Part shown: piece after piece, positions 16,878 to 25,781 of the stretch
Layout: each line of letters starts with the position of its first letter
How positions within the stretch are numbered: position 1 is the stretch's first letter
From: Alphaproteobacteria bacterium CG1_02_46_17
Lineage (GTDB): Bacteria; Pseudomonadota; Alphaproteobacteria; Micavibrionales; Micavibrionaceae
Length of the DNA: 58,382 bases
Direction of reading: 5' to 3'
Assembly: GCA_001871905.1 (NCBI GenBank)
Contig: MNUG01000024.1
Span: 1 to 58,382, forward strand
The notes under the pieces: model-generated
Databases searched by the model: none
What the model saw: only the letters and a program-made list of their open reading frames with translations
Told to the model about the DNA's origin: nothing
Position numbers and translations under genes: made by a program

Positions 16878-17633
16878 ATGGCTGGTCATTCCCAGTTTAA
16901 GAATATTATGCATAAAAAGGGGCGTGTGGATGCCAAACGCGCCAAAATTTTTACTAAATTAGGGCGCGAGATCCAAGTCGCTGCCAAAATAGCTGGTGGT
17001 GATCCGTCGGCTAATGCCCGTTTGAGAAATGCCATTGTCGCTGCGCGTGCAGAAAATATGCCAAATGATCGGATCAAAAAATCCATTGATGCAGGAACAG
17101 GGGCTGGCAGTACTGAAAATTATGAGGAAATCCGCTATGAAGGCTATGCACCGAATGGTGTGGCCGTTATTGTTGAGGCATTGACCGATAACAAAAACCG
17201 TACGGCACCCTATGTGCGGTCTTGCTTTTCCAAATATGGTGGAAATCTAGGGGAAACCGGTTCGGTTGGTTTCATGTTCGACCATGTCGGGGTAATCACA
17301 TATCCATTAAGTGTCTCGGATGCGGATACAATGTTCGAGGCAGCTCTTGAAGCCGGAGCCGAGAATGTTGAGACCTCTGAGGAGGACCACGAAATTCTGA
17401 CCACACCGGAAGGTTTTATTGGGGCACGAGATGCGTTGGAAGAAAAATTTGGTGAAGCAGAGAAGGCAGAACTCACATTCCGTCCAAACGTCATGACGGA
17501 AGTTGATGCATCTATTGCGCAAACAATCCTGAAAATGGTGGAGGCATTGGAAGACAGTGATGATGTTCAAAATGTAATTACAAATTTTGAGGTCAGCGAA
17601 GAAGACTTGGCCAGATTGGCCGCAGAAAGCTAG
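16878..17633 (+). CDS. yebC: YebC/PmpR family regulator
   Basis: This 251-residue protein starts MAGHSQFKNIMHKKG and continues with AKIFTKLGREI, the N-terminal YebC signature. YEGYAPNGVAVIVEALTDN and GGNLGETGSVGFMF lie in the middle domain. Members have been described as DNA-binding regulators and more recently as ribosome-associated factors relieving stalling, so the regulatory label is uncertain. It heads a yebC-ruvC-ruvA cluster, a common proteobacterial order. Confidence 0.95.
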   Translation: MAGHSQFKNIMHKKGRVDAKRAKIFTKLGREIQVAAKIAGGDPSANARLRNAIVAARAENMPNDRIKKSIDAGTGAGSTENYEEIRYEGYAPNGVAVIVEALTDNKNRTAPYVRSCFSKYGGNLGETGSVGFMFDHVGVITYPLSVSDADTMFEAALEAGAENVETSEEDHEILTTPEGFIGARDALEEKFGEAEKAELTFRPNVMTEVDASIAQTILKMVEALEDSDDVQNVITNFEVSEEDLARLAAES

Positions 17634-17647
17634 GAGAAAGCTTGGGT

Positions 17648-18133
17648 ATGCGTATTCTAGGGATTGATCCGGGGTTGGAGAGAACGGGGTGGGGGATCAT
17701 CGAATCCGAAGGCTCCCGCCTGTCTTTTCTTGCCGCAGGGGTGATCCTGTCTAAGCCATCAGAAGCCATGGCGATTCGCCTCAATCGTATTGATTCCCAG
17801 CTTTCTCAAATTGTTGAAAGTTGGAAACCTGACAGTGCAGCTATCGAAGAAACGTTCGTCAATAAAAATGCAGCCTCGTCCCTGAAGCTCGGCCAAGCCA
17901 GAGGGGTTGCAATTGTAGCGCCCGCACGGGCAGGATTGACGGTCGCGGAATATTCGGCAAATACCATCAAAAAATCTGTGGTGGGAGTTGGCCATGCCGG
18001 TAAAGATCAAATTGGTATGATGATTAAAATCCTTCTTCCCACAGCAGGTCAATTGACTGCTGACGCAGCAGATGCATTGGCAGTTGCAATTTGCCACGCA
18101 CATCATGCACAATCAGCGCTGAAAGCAGGGTAG
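17648..18133 (+). CDS. ruvC: Holliday junction endodeoxyribonuclease RuvC
   Basis: This 161-residue resolvase starts MRILGIDPGLERTGWG, with the first catalytic Asp at residue 7. The second acidic residue is in AIEETFVNKN and the last pair in DAADALAVAICHAHH. It cuts Holliday junctions together with RuvAB. A TTG two codons earlier (17642) has the GGAG at a closer distance and is an alternative start. The family's usual N-terminus favours the ATG. ruvA follows after 5 bp. Confidence 0.96.
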   Translation: MRILGIDPGLERTGWGIIESEGSRLSFLAAGVILSKPSEAMAIRLNRIDSQLSQIVESWKPDSAAIEETFVNKNAASSLKLGQARGVAIVAPARAGLTVAEYSANTIKKSVVGVGHAGKDQIGMMIKILLPTAGQLTADAADALAVAICHAHHAQSALKAG

Positions 18134-18138
18134 ATTCT

Positions 18139-18795
18139 ATGTTTGCCAAATTAACCGGAAAAATTGATACCATGATGACAGACAGTCTTATTCTGGATGT
18201 TGGTGGTGTTGGTTACCATGTTTTTGCCAGTGGCAGAACATTGGGTATTATCGGTGGAATTGGTGATCCTGCTTCCTTGATGATTGAAACCCATGTTCGT
18301 GAAGATCATATTCACCTCTATGGCTTTTCATCTATTCAGGAACGCGACTGGTTTCGCCTCCTGACGGGAGTCCAAGGTGTGGGGGCTCGGTCTGCTTTGG
18401 CAATTCTAACTGTTTGTCCAGCAGAGCGGCTTGCCGTTGTCATCGCATCTAACGATGTCAGTGCATTAAGGCAGGCAGATGGTGTGGGCCCAAAACTTGC
18501 TATGCGCATCGCCGCCGAACTTAAAGATAAAGTCCAGCACATGGCGTTAGGGGCTGTTGCTCACCAACCGGATGTCCTCGCATTGCCCAATAAAAAGCAA
18601 AAGAAATCCGCAATCCCAATTGAGGCTCCGGCTATTGATCTTTCTGTCGATCAGGATGTGGTATCTGCCCTTGTTAATTTAGGGTACGGGAGATCAGAGG
18701 CTTTTAGCGCCGTCATGTCTGCCCGCCAGAAATCAAATGATAATCATACCTTTGATAATTTATTCAAAGACGCACTTAAAGAACTATCCGTATAA
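18139..18795 (+). CDS. ruvA: Holliday junction branch migration protein RuvA
   Basis: This 218-residue protein starts MFAKLTGKIDT. Domain I has an OB fold with VGGVGYHVF. Domain II has two helix-hairpin-helix motifs (LTGVQGVGARSALAIL and QADGVGPKLAMRIAAEL). A flexible linker follows, and domain III begins near residue 170 with SALVNLGYGRSEA. RuvA binds the junction and loads RuvB. A longer frame opens at 18091 but would overlap ruvC and lacks family support. ruvB is not adjacent: two unrelated genes intervene. Confidence 0.96.
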   Translation: MFAKLTGKIDTMMTDSLILDVGGVGYHVFASGRTLGIIGGIGDPASLMIETHVREDHIHLYGFSSIQERDWFRLLTGVQGVGARSALAILTVCPAERLAVVIASNDVSALRQADGVGPKLAMRIAAELKDKVQHMALGAVAHQPDVLALPNKKQKKSAIPIEAPAIDLSVDQDVVSALVNLGYGRSEAFSAVMSARQKSNDNHTFDNLFKDALKELSV

Positions 18796-18803
18796 AATAT
18801 CTT

Positions 18804-19484
18804 TTAGAAGCTACGTCCCATCCCTATAACAAAAGTAGTTTTGTTCTCTGGCCCCGCTGTGTGTTGAGCACCGGCACATATATCATAAGAATTTCCTATA
18901 AAGTCGAGCTTGGTGCATGCACCAGCCTCAATTGTAGTACCACCATTGCTTTTTACGATAGCTGACGTGTAGGGGTTATATTTTCCACCTTGATGATCCA
19001 CACGAATGCCCGCGCTGGCTGTTGCCCCTGACTCCTTGTTATATTCTACAGCAAGCCCTGCTCGGTAACGGTATTCGTCCCCAGACCCAGAGTCGTACTT
19101 AAGATAGGCGCTGCCTGATACACCTTTTCCTAGCGTCGCCGTGGCCGATGCTCCGGTACTCACGGATGAACCGTCGGGATTTTTATTGGAGTAATTGACA
19201 CCTGCTTGCACGGCCGGCCTAAATCCTTCTCCGCCAACCGAGACATACCCTTCTTTGTGAATATTAGGATCGTCACACTCTTTTTGGGTATCAGGATTTT
19301 CATCTTTAGATTTTTCAGAGGGGGGTTCCGCTTTTTGCTCAGGAGTCTTTTCTTCCCCCTTCGGAGGGCTGCATTCATGACTTGAAATGCCTTTTCGCCC
19401 TATTTCGAAGAGTTCGCTGGTTTCCCCGCCTAATTGTTGTGACCTTTCAAAGACCTTCACATATCCCCCACAGCTATATTCCAT
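18804..19484 (-). CDS. Uncharacterised beta-rich protein inserted between ruvA and ruvB
   Basis: I do not recognise this 226-residue protein. Residues 35-80 form a charged Pro/Glu/Lys linker (EEKTPEQKAEPPSEKSKDEN). From about residue 82 to the end the sequence is rich in alternating hydrophobic and polar residues with many Gly, Ser and Thr (GVSGSAYLKYDSGSGDEY, TFVIGMGRSF). It ends in phenylalanine, as outer-membrane beta-barrels do. No signal peptide is visible at the ATG and no ribosome binding site is evident, so the start may be wrong. It opposes ruvA, with only 8 bp between the two stop codons. Confidence 0.55.
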   Translation of the reverse strand: MEYSCGGYVKVFERSQQLGGETSELFEIGRKGISSHECSPPKGEEKTPEQKAEPPSEKSKDENPDTQKECDDPNIHKEGYVSVGGEGFRPAVQAGVNYSNKNPDGSSVSTGASATATLGKGVSGSAYLKYDSGSGDEYRYRAGLAVEYNKESGATASAGIRVDHQGGKYNPYTSAIVKSNGGTTIEAGACTKLDFIGNSYDICAGAQHTAGPENKTTFVIGMGRSF

Positions 19485-19592
19485 AATAATATTATATTTG
19501 GGGGGATTATTGCCAGAAAAACATTATTTTGACATAAGGCATAATAATGGACTAAAATATTTAATCTAGAAAACCAATAAAGAGAGAAAATC

Positions 19593-19895
19593 ATGGATAT
19601 TAAAGCTAAGTTGGCCTTGGTCGCCATGGTTGTTTCAAGTGCAGCCTGTGCCACGGGTAAAACTGCAAATGGCTCTGATTCTGATCTCCAACCAGTTCCA
19701 GATTCTGCCGTAACCGCCACACAATATAAAGAATGTGCCTCACCAACAGTTAAAAGCGGGTTGTCCGCAATGCTTGCGGCAGCCATCTTTTCACCTTTGG
19801 GAAAAGGGGCGGAGAAAATTGCAGGTCAGATTGCGGAAGACTCAGTACGTGGCAACTGCCATGGCGAAAAGATAAGCCCACCTTCACGAAATTAA
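19593..19895 (+). CDS. Small putative lipoprotein
   Basis: This 100-residue protein has a short basic start, a hydrophobic segment and a lipobox ending SSAAC (Cys at residue 19), so a lipoprotein anchored by its N-terminal cysteine is likely. The mature part has two more cysteines (KECASP and RGNCHGE), which could form a disulfide, and a hydrophobic Ala-rich stretch (LSAMLAAAIFSPLG). No family is recognised. It is read in the direction of ruvB and diverges from the beta-rich gene. AGAGAG precedes the ATG. Confidence 0.6.
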   Translation: MDIKAKLALVAMVVSSAACATGKTANGSDSDLQPVPDSAVTATQYKECASPTVKSGLSAMLAAAIFSPLGKGAEKIAGQIAEDSVRGNCHGEKISPPSRN

Positions 19896-20003
19896 CCCTA
19901 CAGATTTTTTCCATTTTTTTGCCTGAAGTACAGGTCATATACATACTTGCGTCCGGTCTTTGCTTATCGCAAACTAAAAAATCACACGAATCGGACGTCC
20001 ATA

Positions 20004-21044
20004 ATGACCCAAACCGCCAAGGAAAATGAGCTGTCCCCAAACGCCTTTGAAGAAGAAAAAGGTGATGATGGAACTTTGCGCCCGCAGACCCTTGAAGAGT
20101 TCATAGGGCAGAAGGACTTACGTGCAAATCTTAAAGTGTTTGTTGAAGCGGCTAGGGCTCGTAAAGATGCCCTCGATCATGTTTTGTTTTTTGGCCCGCC
20201 GGGCTTGGGGAAAACCACACTCGCCCAAATTGTTGCCAGAGAGCTGGGTGTGGGTTTTAGGGCAACGTCTGGACCAGTGATAGCCCGTGCAGGAGATTTG
20301 GCAGCAATACTGACCAATCTTCAGCCGTATGATGTACTTTTTATTGATGAGATTCACCGCTTATCCCCTGTTGTTGAGGAAATTCTCTATCCAGCAATGG
20401 AGGATCGAAAGCTGGATCTGATGATCGGAGAGGGGCCTGCCGCCCGTTCGGTTCAGATTGATTTACCCCCGTTTACTTTGGTCGGAGCAACAACCCGCTC
20501 TGGACTTCTGACCAATCCATTGAGGGATCGTTTTGGCATACCAATGCGCCTTGAGTTTTATGAACATAACGAACTGGCAATCATTGTAAAACGCATTGCC
20601 AGATTACTGGATATCAGGATGACCGATGATGGTGCACTTGAGATTGCCAAAAGATGCCGTGGAACACCAAGACTCGCGGGGCGTTTGACAAGAAGGGTCC
20701 GGGATTTTTCCGATGTGCTCGGCGGCGGGGTCATTGATGCCAAGGCGGCAGATGCGGCACTCAACCGTTTGGATGTCGATCATACAGGACTGGACAGCAT
20801 GGATCGCCGTTACTTAAAAACCATTGCGGACAAATATGCTGGAGGCCCTGTCGGAATTGAAACCATGGCGGCTATTCTTGCCGAACAGCGGGACGTGATA
20901 GAGGATGTTGTCGAGCCTTACCTGCTCCAGCAAGGTTTAATCAATAGAACCCCGCGTGGCCGCATGCTCTCGAGTGCCGGATATGCTTATCTGGGAATAA
21001 CCCCGCCGAAGTCCGCCCTAGATCAGAATGGATTGTTTGAATAA
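20004..21044 (+). CDS. ruvB: Holliday junction branch migration helicase RuvB
   Basis: This 346-residue AAA+ ATPase drives branch migration on RuvA-bound junctions. The Walker A is GPPGLGKTT, near residue 61. LFIDEIHRL is the Walker B, followed by [18 protein letters not shown] (sensor 1 and arginine finger). The C-terminal winged helix ends [14 protein letters not shown] place the start at ATG 20004 (MTQTAKEN). A frame opening at 19947 adds 19 residues without family support. ybgC follows within a base or two. Confidence 0.97.
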   Translation: MTQTAKENELSPNAFEEEKGDDGTLRPQTLEEFIGQKDLRANLKVFVEAARARKDALDHVLFFGPPGLGKTTLAQIVARELGVGFRATSGPVIARAGDLAAILTNLQPYDVLFIDEIHRLSPVVEEILYPAMEDRKLDLMIGEGPAARSVQIDLPPFTLVGATTRSGLLTNPLRDRFGIPMRLEFYEHNELAIIVKRIARLLDIRMTDDGALEIAKRCRGTPRLAGRLTRRVRDFSDVLGGGVIDAKAADAALNRLDVDHTGLDSMDRRYLKTIADKYAGGPVGIETMAAILAEQRDVIEDVVEPYLLQQGLINRTPRGRMLSSAGYAYLGITPPKSALDQNGLFE

Positions 21045-21045
21045 A

Positions 21046-21456
21046 ATGATGACACATGATTTTCCTGTACGGGTATATTATGACGACACCGATGCAGGGG
21101 GCGTGGTTTATCATGCCAATTATCTAAAATTCTGTGAACGGGCCAGAACCGAGTATCTTCGGTCTTTGGGCTTTGAAAATAGCGGAATTCGTGAGCAAAC
21201 CGGCACGATTATCGTTGTCAAAAAAATTGAAGCCGAGTATCTTCAACCCGCCAGACTGGATGACTCCCTCATCGTTCAAACCCGACTTTTATCCATAAAA
21301 AATACAAGTTTCGTTATGGAACAAAAAGTTATTAAGGGCGAGGGGGATATTTTTGTGATGAACGTTCTACTTGTGTTTATTGATGACAAAGTTGGGCGTC
21401 CCGCAAAAATTCCGGAAGCAGTAAAAGAAATTTTTTTAAGAGAGATGGAATCCTAG
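21046..21456 (+). CDS. ybgC: Tol-Pal-associated acyl-CoA thioesterase
   Basis: This hotdog-fold thioesterase of about 136 residues has the motif YYDDTDAGGVVYHANYLKF with the catalytic Asp. It is the usual first gene of tol clusters. The ATG at 21046 follows the ruvB stop by one base. An in-frame ATG at 21028, overlapping ruvB by 17 bp, gives six more residues, and neither has a strong ribosome binding site. The gene is followed after 1 bp by tolQ. Confidence 0.93.
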   Translation: MMTHDFPVRVYYDDTDAGGVVYHANYLKFCERARTEYLRSLGFENSGIREQTGTIIVVKKIEAEYLQPARLDDSLIVQTRLLSIKNTSFVMEQKVIKGEGDIFVMNVLLVFIDDKVGRPAKIPEAVKEIFLREMES

Positions 21457-21457
21457 A

Positions 21458-22264
21458 ATGCCTGATGCATCCCTGACCGCGACCACGCCTGTTGCCTCCG
21501 ATACAATTTCAACCGTGACACAAGGGGCAATTGCAGCCCCGATGCATGACCTTTCTGTTTTAGGATTGTTCATGAACGCCGATATGATTGTTAAATCGGT
21601 TATGATTTTGTTGATCTTTATGTCGATATGGTGCTGGACGATTATTATTTCCAAGCGCTTCACACTTAAAAAACTCAATCGTCGTGCGGATCGTTTTGAA
21701 GACGCATTCTGGTCGGGAGAGGCATTAGATAAATTATATCAGCGCGTCAAAAAAAGCCCTCAGGATCCCCTGCTAACGACCTTTACAGCAGGGATGGAAG
21801 AATGGCAGGCGGGTGTTTCAACAGGCATTCCTAAATCTGAAAGTTTACAAGCCAGCTTGAAGCAACGCGTTGAACGCGCCATGACTTTGGCCATTGGCCG
21901 TGAGATGCAAATTCTGGAGCGTGGTATGACCTTTCTGGCGACAACAGGTTCAACAGCAACTTTTATTGGCTTGTTTGGAACGGTCTGGGGGATCATGAAC
22001 TCCTTTACCGCAATCGCCGCGATGAACAACACCTCACTGGCCGTTGTGGCTCCAGGTATTGCCGAAGCTTTGTTTGCGACAGCAACCGGACTGGTCGCCG
22101 CTATTCCGGCAATGGTTGCCTATAACGTTTTTTCAACATCTCTGGCTCGCTACGGAGATCGCCTCCATGCCTTTAGTGCAGAATTTTTTGCCATTATGGT
22201 ACGCCACCTTGATGCTCAAGAATCCGGTACGCCAGGAAAATCTGATAAGCAACGGGTGGCATAA
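21458..22264 (+). CDS. tolQ: Tol system proton channel subunit TolQ
   Basis: This 268-residue inner-membrane protein of the MotA/TolQ/ExbB family has membrane helices near residues 44-62, 162-182 and 200-222. The conserved segments are TFIGLFGTVWGIMNSF and GIAEALFATATGLVAAIPA. With TolR it uses the proton gradient to energise TolA during outer-membrane constriction. The N-terminal periplasmic leader is rich in Thr and Ala. It is separated by one base from ybgC and abuts tolR. Confidence 0.97.
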   Translation: MPDASLTATTPVASDTISTVTQGAIAAPMHDLSVLGLFMNADMIVKSVMILLIFMSIWCWTIIISKRFTLKKLNRRADRFEDAFWSGEALDKLYQRVKKSPQDPLLTTFTAGMEEWQAGVSTGIPKSESLQASLKQRVERAMTLAIGREMQILERGMTFLATTGSTATFIGLFGTVWGIMNSFTAIAAMNNTSLAVVAPGIAEALFATATGLVAAIPAMVAYNVFSTSLARYGDRLHAFSAEFFAIMVRHLDAQESGTPGKSDKQRVA

Positions 22265-22714
22265 ATGGGAATGAATGTCCAACCACGCGGAGGTAGCCCA
22301 TATGGCAACCGCAGAACATATCGACCGATGTCAGAAATTAATGTGACGCCTTTTATTGATGTGATGTTGGTCTTGTTGATTGTCTTTATGGTGACCGCAC
22401 CTTTGTTGAGTGCTGGTATTCAGGTTGATCTGCCAAGAACCGAGGCCGGCCCTGTCGCTGACAAGGATGAAAAACCTCTTGAGGTCGCTATAAACAAAAA
22501 AGGTGATATTTATATCGGTGAAACAAAAGTGAGTCGCGAGGAATTGTTGGTAAAGCTTTCCGCAATCACTGGTGATGATTTTGAGCGGCGTGTTTTTATC
22601 AAAGCTGATCAGGGGCTACCATACGGAGATGTCATGGGGGTTCTCGGGTCAATCAACAAAGCAGGATACCGCAAAGTTGCACTGATTACCGAACCGGGCA
22701 CATCCAAAAAATAA
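22265..22714 (+). CDS. tolR: Tol system protein TolR
   Basis: This 149-residue ExbD/TolR family protein has MSEINVTPFIDVMLVLLIVF (from residue 22), which contains the conserved membrane Asp that carries protons, followed by a periplasmic domain (VFIKADQGLPYGDVMGVL). The ATG comes immediately after the tolQ stop, so translation is coupled. tolA follows in the same direction. Confidence 0.97.
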   Translation: MGMNVQPRGGSPYGNRRTYRPMSEINVTPFIDVMLVLLIVFMVTAPLLSAGIQVDLPRTEAGPVADKDEKPLEVAINKKGDIYIGETKVSREELLVKLSAITGDDFERRVFIKADQGLPYGDVMGVLGSINKAGYRKVALITEPGTSKK

Positions 22715-22741
22715 AAATTTTGAGCGATAAGGTTCAACGTC

Positions 22742-23602
22742 ATGGTCATTGATCCACGGCAAAAACACGAAGAATCTGAAAAGGGTTCCATGAAGAAACC
22801 ACTGATCATTTCGGTGTTGTTCCACGTTACGTTATTCATGATTGTGATATTTGGCTTTCCTCATTGGAAAAGTGATTTGGAGATTATTGAGTCTGTTCCC
22901 GTGGAGTTGGTGGATAATATTGGCGAACTGACCACAACCAACAAACCCCCGGTTAATGCTCAGCCCAAAAAGGAAGAGAAAAAACCTGATCCTCCTAAAA
23001 AGCAGGAAGAGAAGAAACCACCACCCAAAAAGGAAACGGTGACGCCTCCAGCCGAAGATGTCTTGCAACCGCCTCCTGAAAAGGAAAAGCCAGAAAAGAA
23101 GCCTGAAAAAAAGCCGGAGAAGAAACCTGAAAAGAAACCCGAGCCCAAAAAAGAACCTGAAAAAAATCAGCAGTCTTTTGACTCTTTGTTGAATGATTTG
23201 ACACCGGATGACAAATCACAACCCGACACGGATGCAACAGACACCAAGATGAAGGAACCTTCCCCTAGTCCAAATGCAAAATTTTCGACAGTTCTCAGTA
23301 TGACTGAAATGGATGCTTTGCGGTATCAGTTAAGCCAATGCTGGAATGTTATGGCAGGTGCAGCCAATGCAGAGGATTTAAGGGTTGAAGTTAAGGTCAT
23401 GGTTAATCCTGACCGAACAGTGCGTTCGGCCAAAATAATGGATCAATCGAGATATGGTAACAGCCCGTTTTTCCGTGCTGCTGCGGATTCTGCTGTGAGA
23501 GCATTAAATAATCCGAAATGTACCCCTTTAAATTTGCCGCCAGAGAAGTATGATCAATGGAGGGAAATGACAATCGTGTTTGACCCCAAAGATATGTTGT
23601 AA
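22742..23602 (+). CDS. tolA: Tol system periplasm-spanning protein TolA
   Basis: This 286-residue protein has a membrane anchor ([20 protein letters not shown]), a long Pro/Lys/Glu-rich region at about residues 65-145 with repeats of KPEKKPE, and a C-terminal domain near residues 185-286 with a conserved cysteine pair (QCWN and PKCTPL). TolA links TolQR to the outer membrane. The start may instead be the ATG at 22790 (MKKPLIIS), which has AAGGG nearby; AAGG also precedes 22742. The C-terminus ends just before tolB. Confidence 0.92.
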   Translation: MVIDPRQKHEESEKGSMKKPLIISVLFHVTLFMIVIFGFPHWKSDLEIIESVPVELVDNIGELTTTNKPPVNAQPKKEEKKPDPPKKQEEKKPPPKKETVTPPAEDVLQPPPEKEKPEKKPEKKPEKKPEKKPEPKKEPEKNQQSFDSLLNDLTPDDKSQPDTDATDTKMKEPSPSPNAKFSTVLSMTEMDALRYQLSQCWNVMAGAANAEDLRVEVKVMVNPDRTVRSAKIMDQSRYGNSPFFRAAADSAVRALNNPKCTPLNLPPEKYDQWREMTIVFDPKDML

Positions 23603-23612
23603 GGAAAATCAT

Positions 23613-24929
23613 ATGAAAAAGATTTTACTGTCCCTTTTTGTACTGCTGATGGGATATAGCTATTCAGTGCCAGCACATGCTGAGCTTCGTGTGGATATCA
23701 ATAAAGGCACAATGAATCCTATCCCGATTGCCATTACAAACTTTGTGGTCAAAGACGCGTCAGGACAGGAATTTGCAACGTCCGTACCCCAAGTTATTGC
23801 TGCCGATCTTAGCAGCACAGGGCTCTTCCGTTTGGTTGACCCTCGCGCCTTTATTCAAGATTCTGCGTCAATGCAGACTGAAATTCGTTTTGCGGAGTGG
23901 AAGGCTATCAATGCACAGGCCTTGGTTAATGGATCTGTAACCAAGACACCTGATGGGCGTACCCGTGTCGAGTTTCGTTTGTTTGATGTCTATGGGCAAC
24001 AACAGCTGACTGGTATGGCTTATATGACCACCCCACAAAACTGGCGCCGTATTGCACATATTATTTCTGATGAAATTTATAAGAGGCTGACAGGTGAGGG
24101 CGGGTATTTTGACTCCCGTATCGTTTACATTGCAGAATCCGGCCCTGCGACCAAGCGTGTTAAGCGTTTGGCTATTATGGATCAGGATGGTGCTAATAAC
24201 CGGTATTTGACCGATGGCAATAATCTGGTTCTGACACCACGTTTTTCACCAAACCAGCAAACCATTACCTATATGTCTTATGTTGGGAACAAACCACGCG
24301 TTTATATTTATGATCTGGAAACCGGACGTCAAGAAGTTGTCGGTGATTTCCAAGGTATGTCCTTTGCTCCAAGGTTCTCTCCTGATGGGTCAAAAGTTGT
24401 GATGAGCCTATCCAAAAACGGCAATAGTGATATTTATGCAATGGATCTCAGATCAAAGAATGCCAACAAATTAACCAACAGTCCTGGAATTGATACATCT
24501 CCAAGCTATGCTCCAGACGGGTCAAAAATTGCTTTTGAGTCCGATCGTGGAGGAACTCAGCAGATTTACGTTATGAATGGAGATGGTAGTAATGCTCACC
24601 GGATATCCTTTGGCGATGGGCGTTATGCTTCTCCGGTCTGGTCTCCTCGGGGAGATTTGATTGCGTTCGTTAAAATGCTGAAAGGCCAGTTCTATATTGG
24701 CGTGATCCGCCCCGACGGCACAGGGGAGAGATTGCTCAGCAACGCTTATCATATGGAAGGCCCAACATGGGCTCCGAATGGTCGCGTACTTGCCTTCTTC
24801 AAAGAGACCCCAACAGGAAAAGGGCGCATTGCAAAGCTCTATAGCATTGACCTCACCGGGCATAATGAACATCAGCTCAAAACACCTGGTGATGGATCTG
24901 ACCCTGCTTGGTCGCCATTAAATAAGTAG
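23613..24929 (+). CDS. tolB: Tol-Pal system periplasmic protein TolB
   Basis: This 438-residue protein starts with a signal peptide ([20 protein letters not shown], cut after AHA). An N-terminal alpha/beta domain is followed by a six-bladed beta-propeller with repeats such as [31 protein letters not shown] and [12 protein letters not shown]. TolB binds Pal and TolA. AAGGA precedes the ATG at 23613; a frame opening at 23580 overlaps tolA and is unlikely. The expected pal gene does not follow: a terminator lies directly after the stop. Confidence 0.97.
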   Translation: MKKILLSLFVLLMGYSYSVPAHAELRVDINKGTMNPIPIAITNFVVKDASGQEFATSVPQVIAADLSSTGLFRLVDPRAFIQDSASMQTEIRFAEWKAINAQALVNGSVTKTPDGRTRVEFRLFDVYGQQQLTGMAYMTTPQNWRRIAHIISDEIYKRLTGEGGYFDSRIVYIAESGPATKRVKRLAIMDQDGANNRYLTDGNNLVLTPRFSPNQQTITYMSYVGNKPRVYIYDLETGRQEVVGDFQGMSFAPRFSPDGSKVVMSLSKNGNSDIYAMDLRSKNANKLTNSPGIDTSPSYAPDGSKIAFESDRGGTQQIYVMNGDGSNAHRISFGDGRYASPVWSPRGDLIAFVKMLKGQFYIGVIRPDGTGERLLSNAYHMEGPTWAPNGRVLAFFKETPTGKGRIAKLYSIDLTGHNEHQLKTPGDGSDPAWSPLNK

Positions 24930-24950
24930 TTGCTCAGCATTAAATATTAC

Positions 24951-24982
24951 AAAGCCCACAGATTGTATTTGTGGGCTTTTGT
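24951..24982 (+). terminator. Rho-independent terminator after tolB
   Basis: AAAGCCCACA and TGTGGGCTTT form a perfect 10-bp stem with a 9-nt loop; the T tract extends to TTTTGTATTT. It closes the ruvB-ybgC-tolQRAB transcript 21 nt after tolB. Confidence 0.93.
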
Positions 24983-25005
24983 ATTTATTAGGAAGTCTTA
25001 ATTTT

Positions 25006-25149
25006 TTAGTTGGCATTAAAATCGCGAGACTTATTGTAGTTATGTGGAGGGAGCTTGAAACCCGGATTACGCGTCGGATCAATAGCTTTTTCAGGTTTTG
25101 GTTGATTTGTTGCTGCTGACAATTGTTGAGCTGTAAGTTTATCTGTCAT
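25006..25149 (-). CDS. Small uncharacterised protein, 47 residues
   Basis: On the minus strand a near-perfect Shine-Dalgarno, GAGGAGGT, lies five bases before an ATG (25147-25149) opening a 47-residue frame that starts MTDKLTAQQLSAATNQPKPE and ends SRDFNAN. The product is hydrophilic, with proline- and asparagine-rich segments and no membrane helix or cysteine. Such a strong ribosome binding site argues that it is expressed. I recognise no family. It stands alone between tolB and rppH. Confidence 0.7.
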   Translation of the reverse strand: MTDKLTAQQLSAATNQPKPEKAIDPTRNPGFKLPPHNYNKSRDFNAN

Positions 25150-25276
25150 GGGGACCTCCTCTATAGGTTATTTTCATAAGTATGATATGTCTTTCTTAAA
25201 TTTTCAATAAAAAATCTATGTAAAATAAAAAAAAGACATAAAATAACCAAGAAAAGAAACAAAAGAAGTTTTGCAT

Positions 25277-25756
25277 TTAGCGTTTGGGACTATCCCCAAG
25301 ATCAGAAAATAGTGCAATAACTTGTGCGTAGGTTTCGCGCTTGAACGGCACGATCAGATCAACGGTGTGTGATAGGGGGATCCATTGCCATTTGGAGAAT
25401 TCAGGAACATCATGACCATCAAGGCAGATATCCTTGTCATCACCGGTAAACCTCATAGCAACCCATGTCTGTTCCTGCCCGCAGTATTTACCACCCCAAT
25501 GCCTTACGGATAGTTCGTGGGGAACATCATAACAAATTGTCTGTTCCGCGATGCGGATCAATTCGGCTTTATCTGTACCAACTTCCTCCAACAATTCTCG
25601 CTTGGCCGCAAAGAGAATATCCTCCCCCTCATCTATACCCCCCTGCGGCATTTGCCATGCGCCGGGGGTATCAATGCGCTCGCCAACAAAAACTTCTCCG
25701 CGGTCATTAAACAGGGCAATCCCGACACAGGGACGATAAGGTAAAGAGGAAGACAT
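25277..25756 (-). CDS. rppH: RNA pyrophosphohydrolase RppH (Nudix)
   Basis: This 159-residue Nudix hydrolase removes pyrophosphate from mRNA 5' ends to start decay. The N-terminal YRPCVGIALFND matches the RppH signature. The Nudix box is GGIDEGEDILFAAKRELLEE (residues 40-59). HWGGKYCGQEQTW and WIPLSHTVDLIVPFKR complete the RppH pattern. It is the last gene of a long minus-strand series. The polysaccharide deacetylase gene lies 25 bp upstream. Confidence 0.94.
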   Translation of the reverse strand: MSSSLPYRPCVGIALFNDRGEVFVGERIDTPGAWQMPQGGIDEGEDILFAAKRELLEEVGTDKAELIRIAEQTICYDVPHELSVRHWGGKYCGQEQTWVAMRFTGDDKDICLDGHDVPEFSKWQWIPLSHTVDLIVPFKRETYAQVIALFSDLGDSPKR

Positions 25757-25781
25757 ATTGAAGATTTCTCTTTTCGTGAGG

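Noticed and set aside
18796-20003. Mobile element between ruvA and ruvB
   Set aside because: No transposase, target duplication or terminal inverted repeats are visible; only two small unknown genes.
23090-23165. Direct-repeat-like DNA resembling a short array
   Set aside because: It encodes the KPEKKPE repeats of TolA; the repeats are coding, not CRISPR, and there are no spacers.
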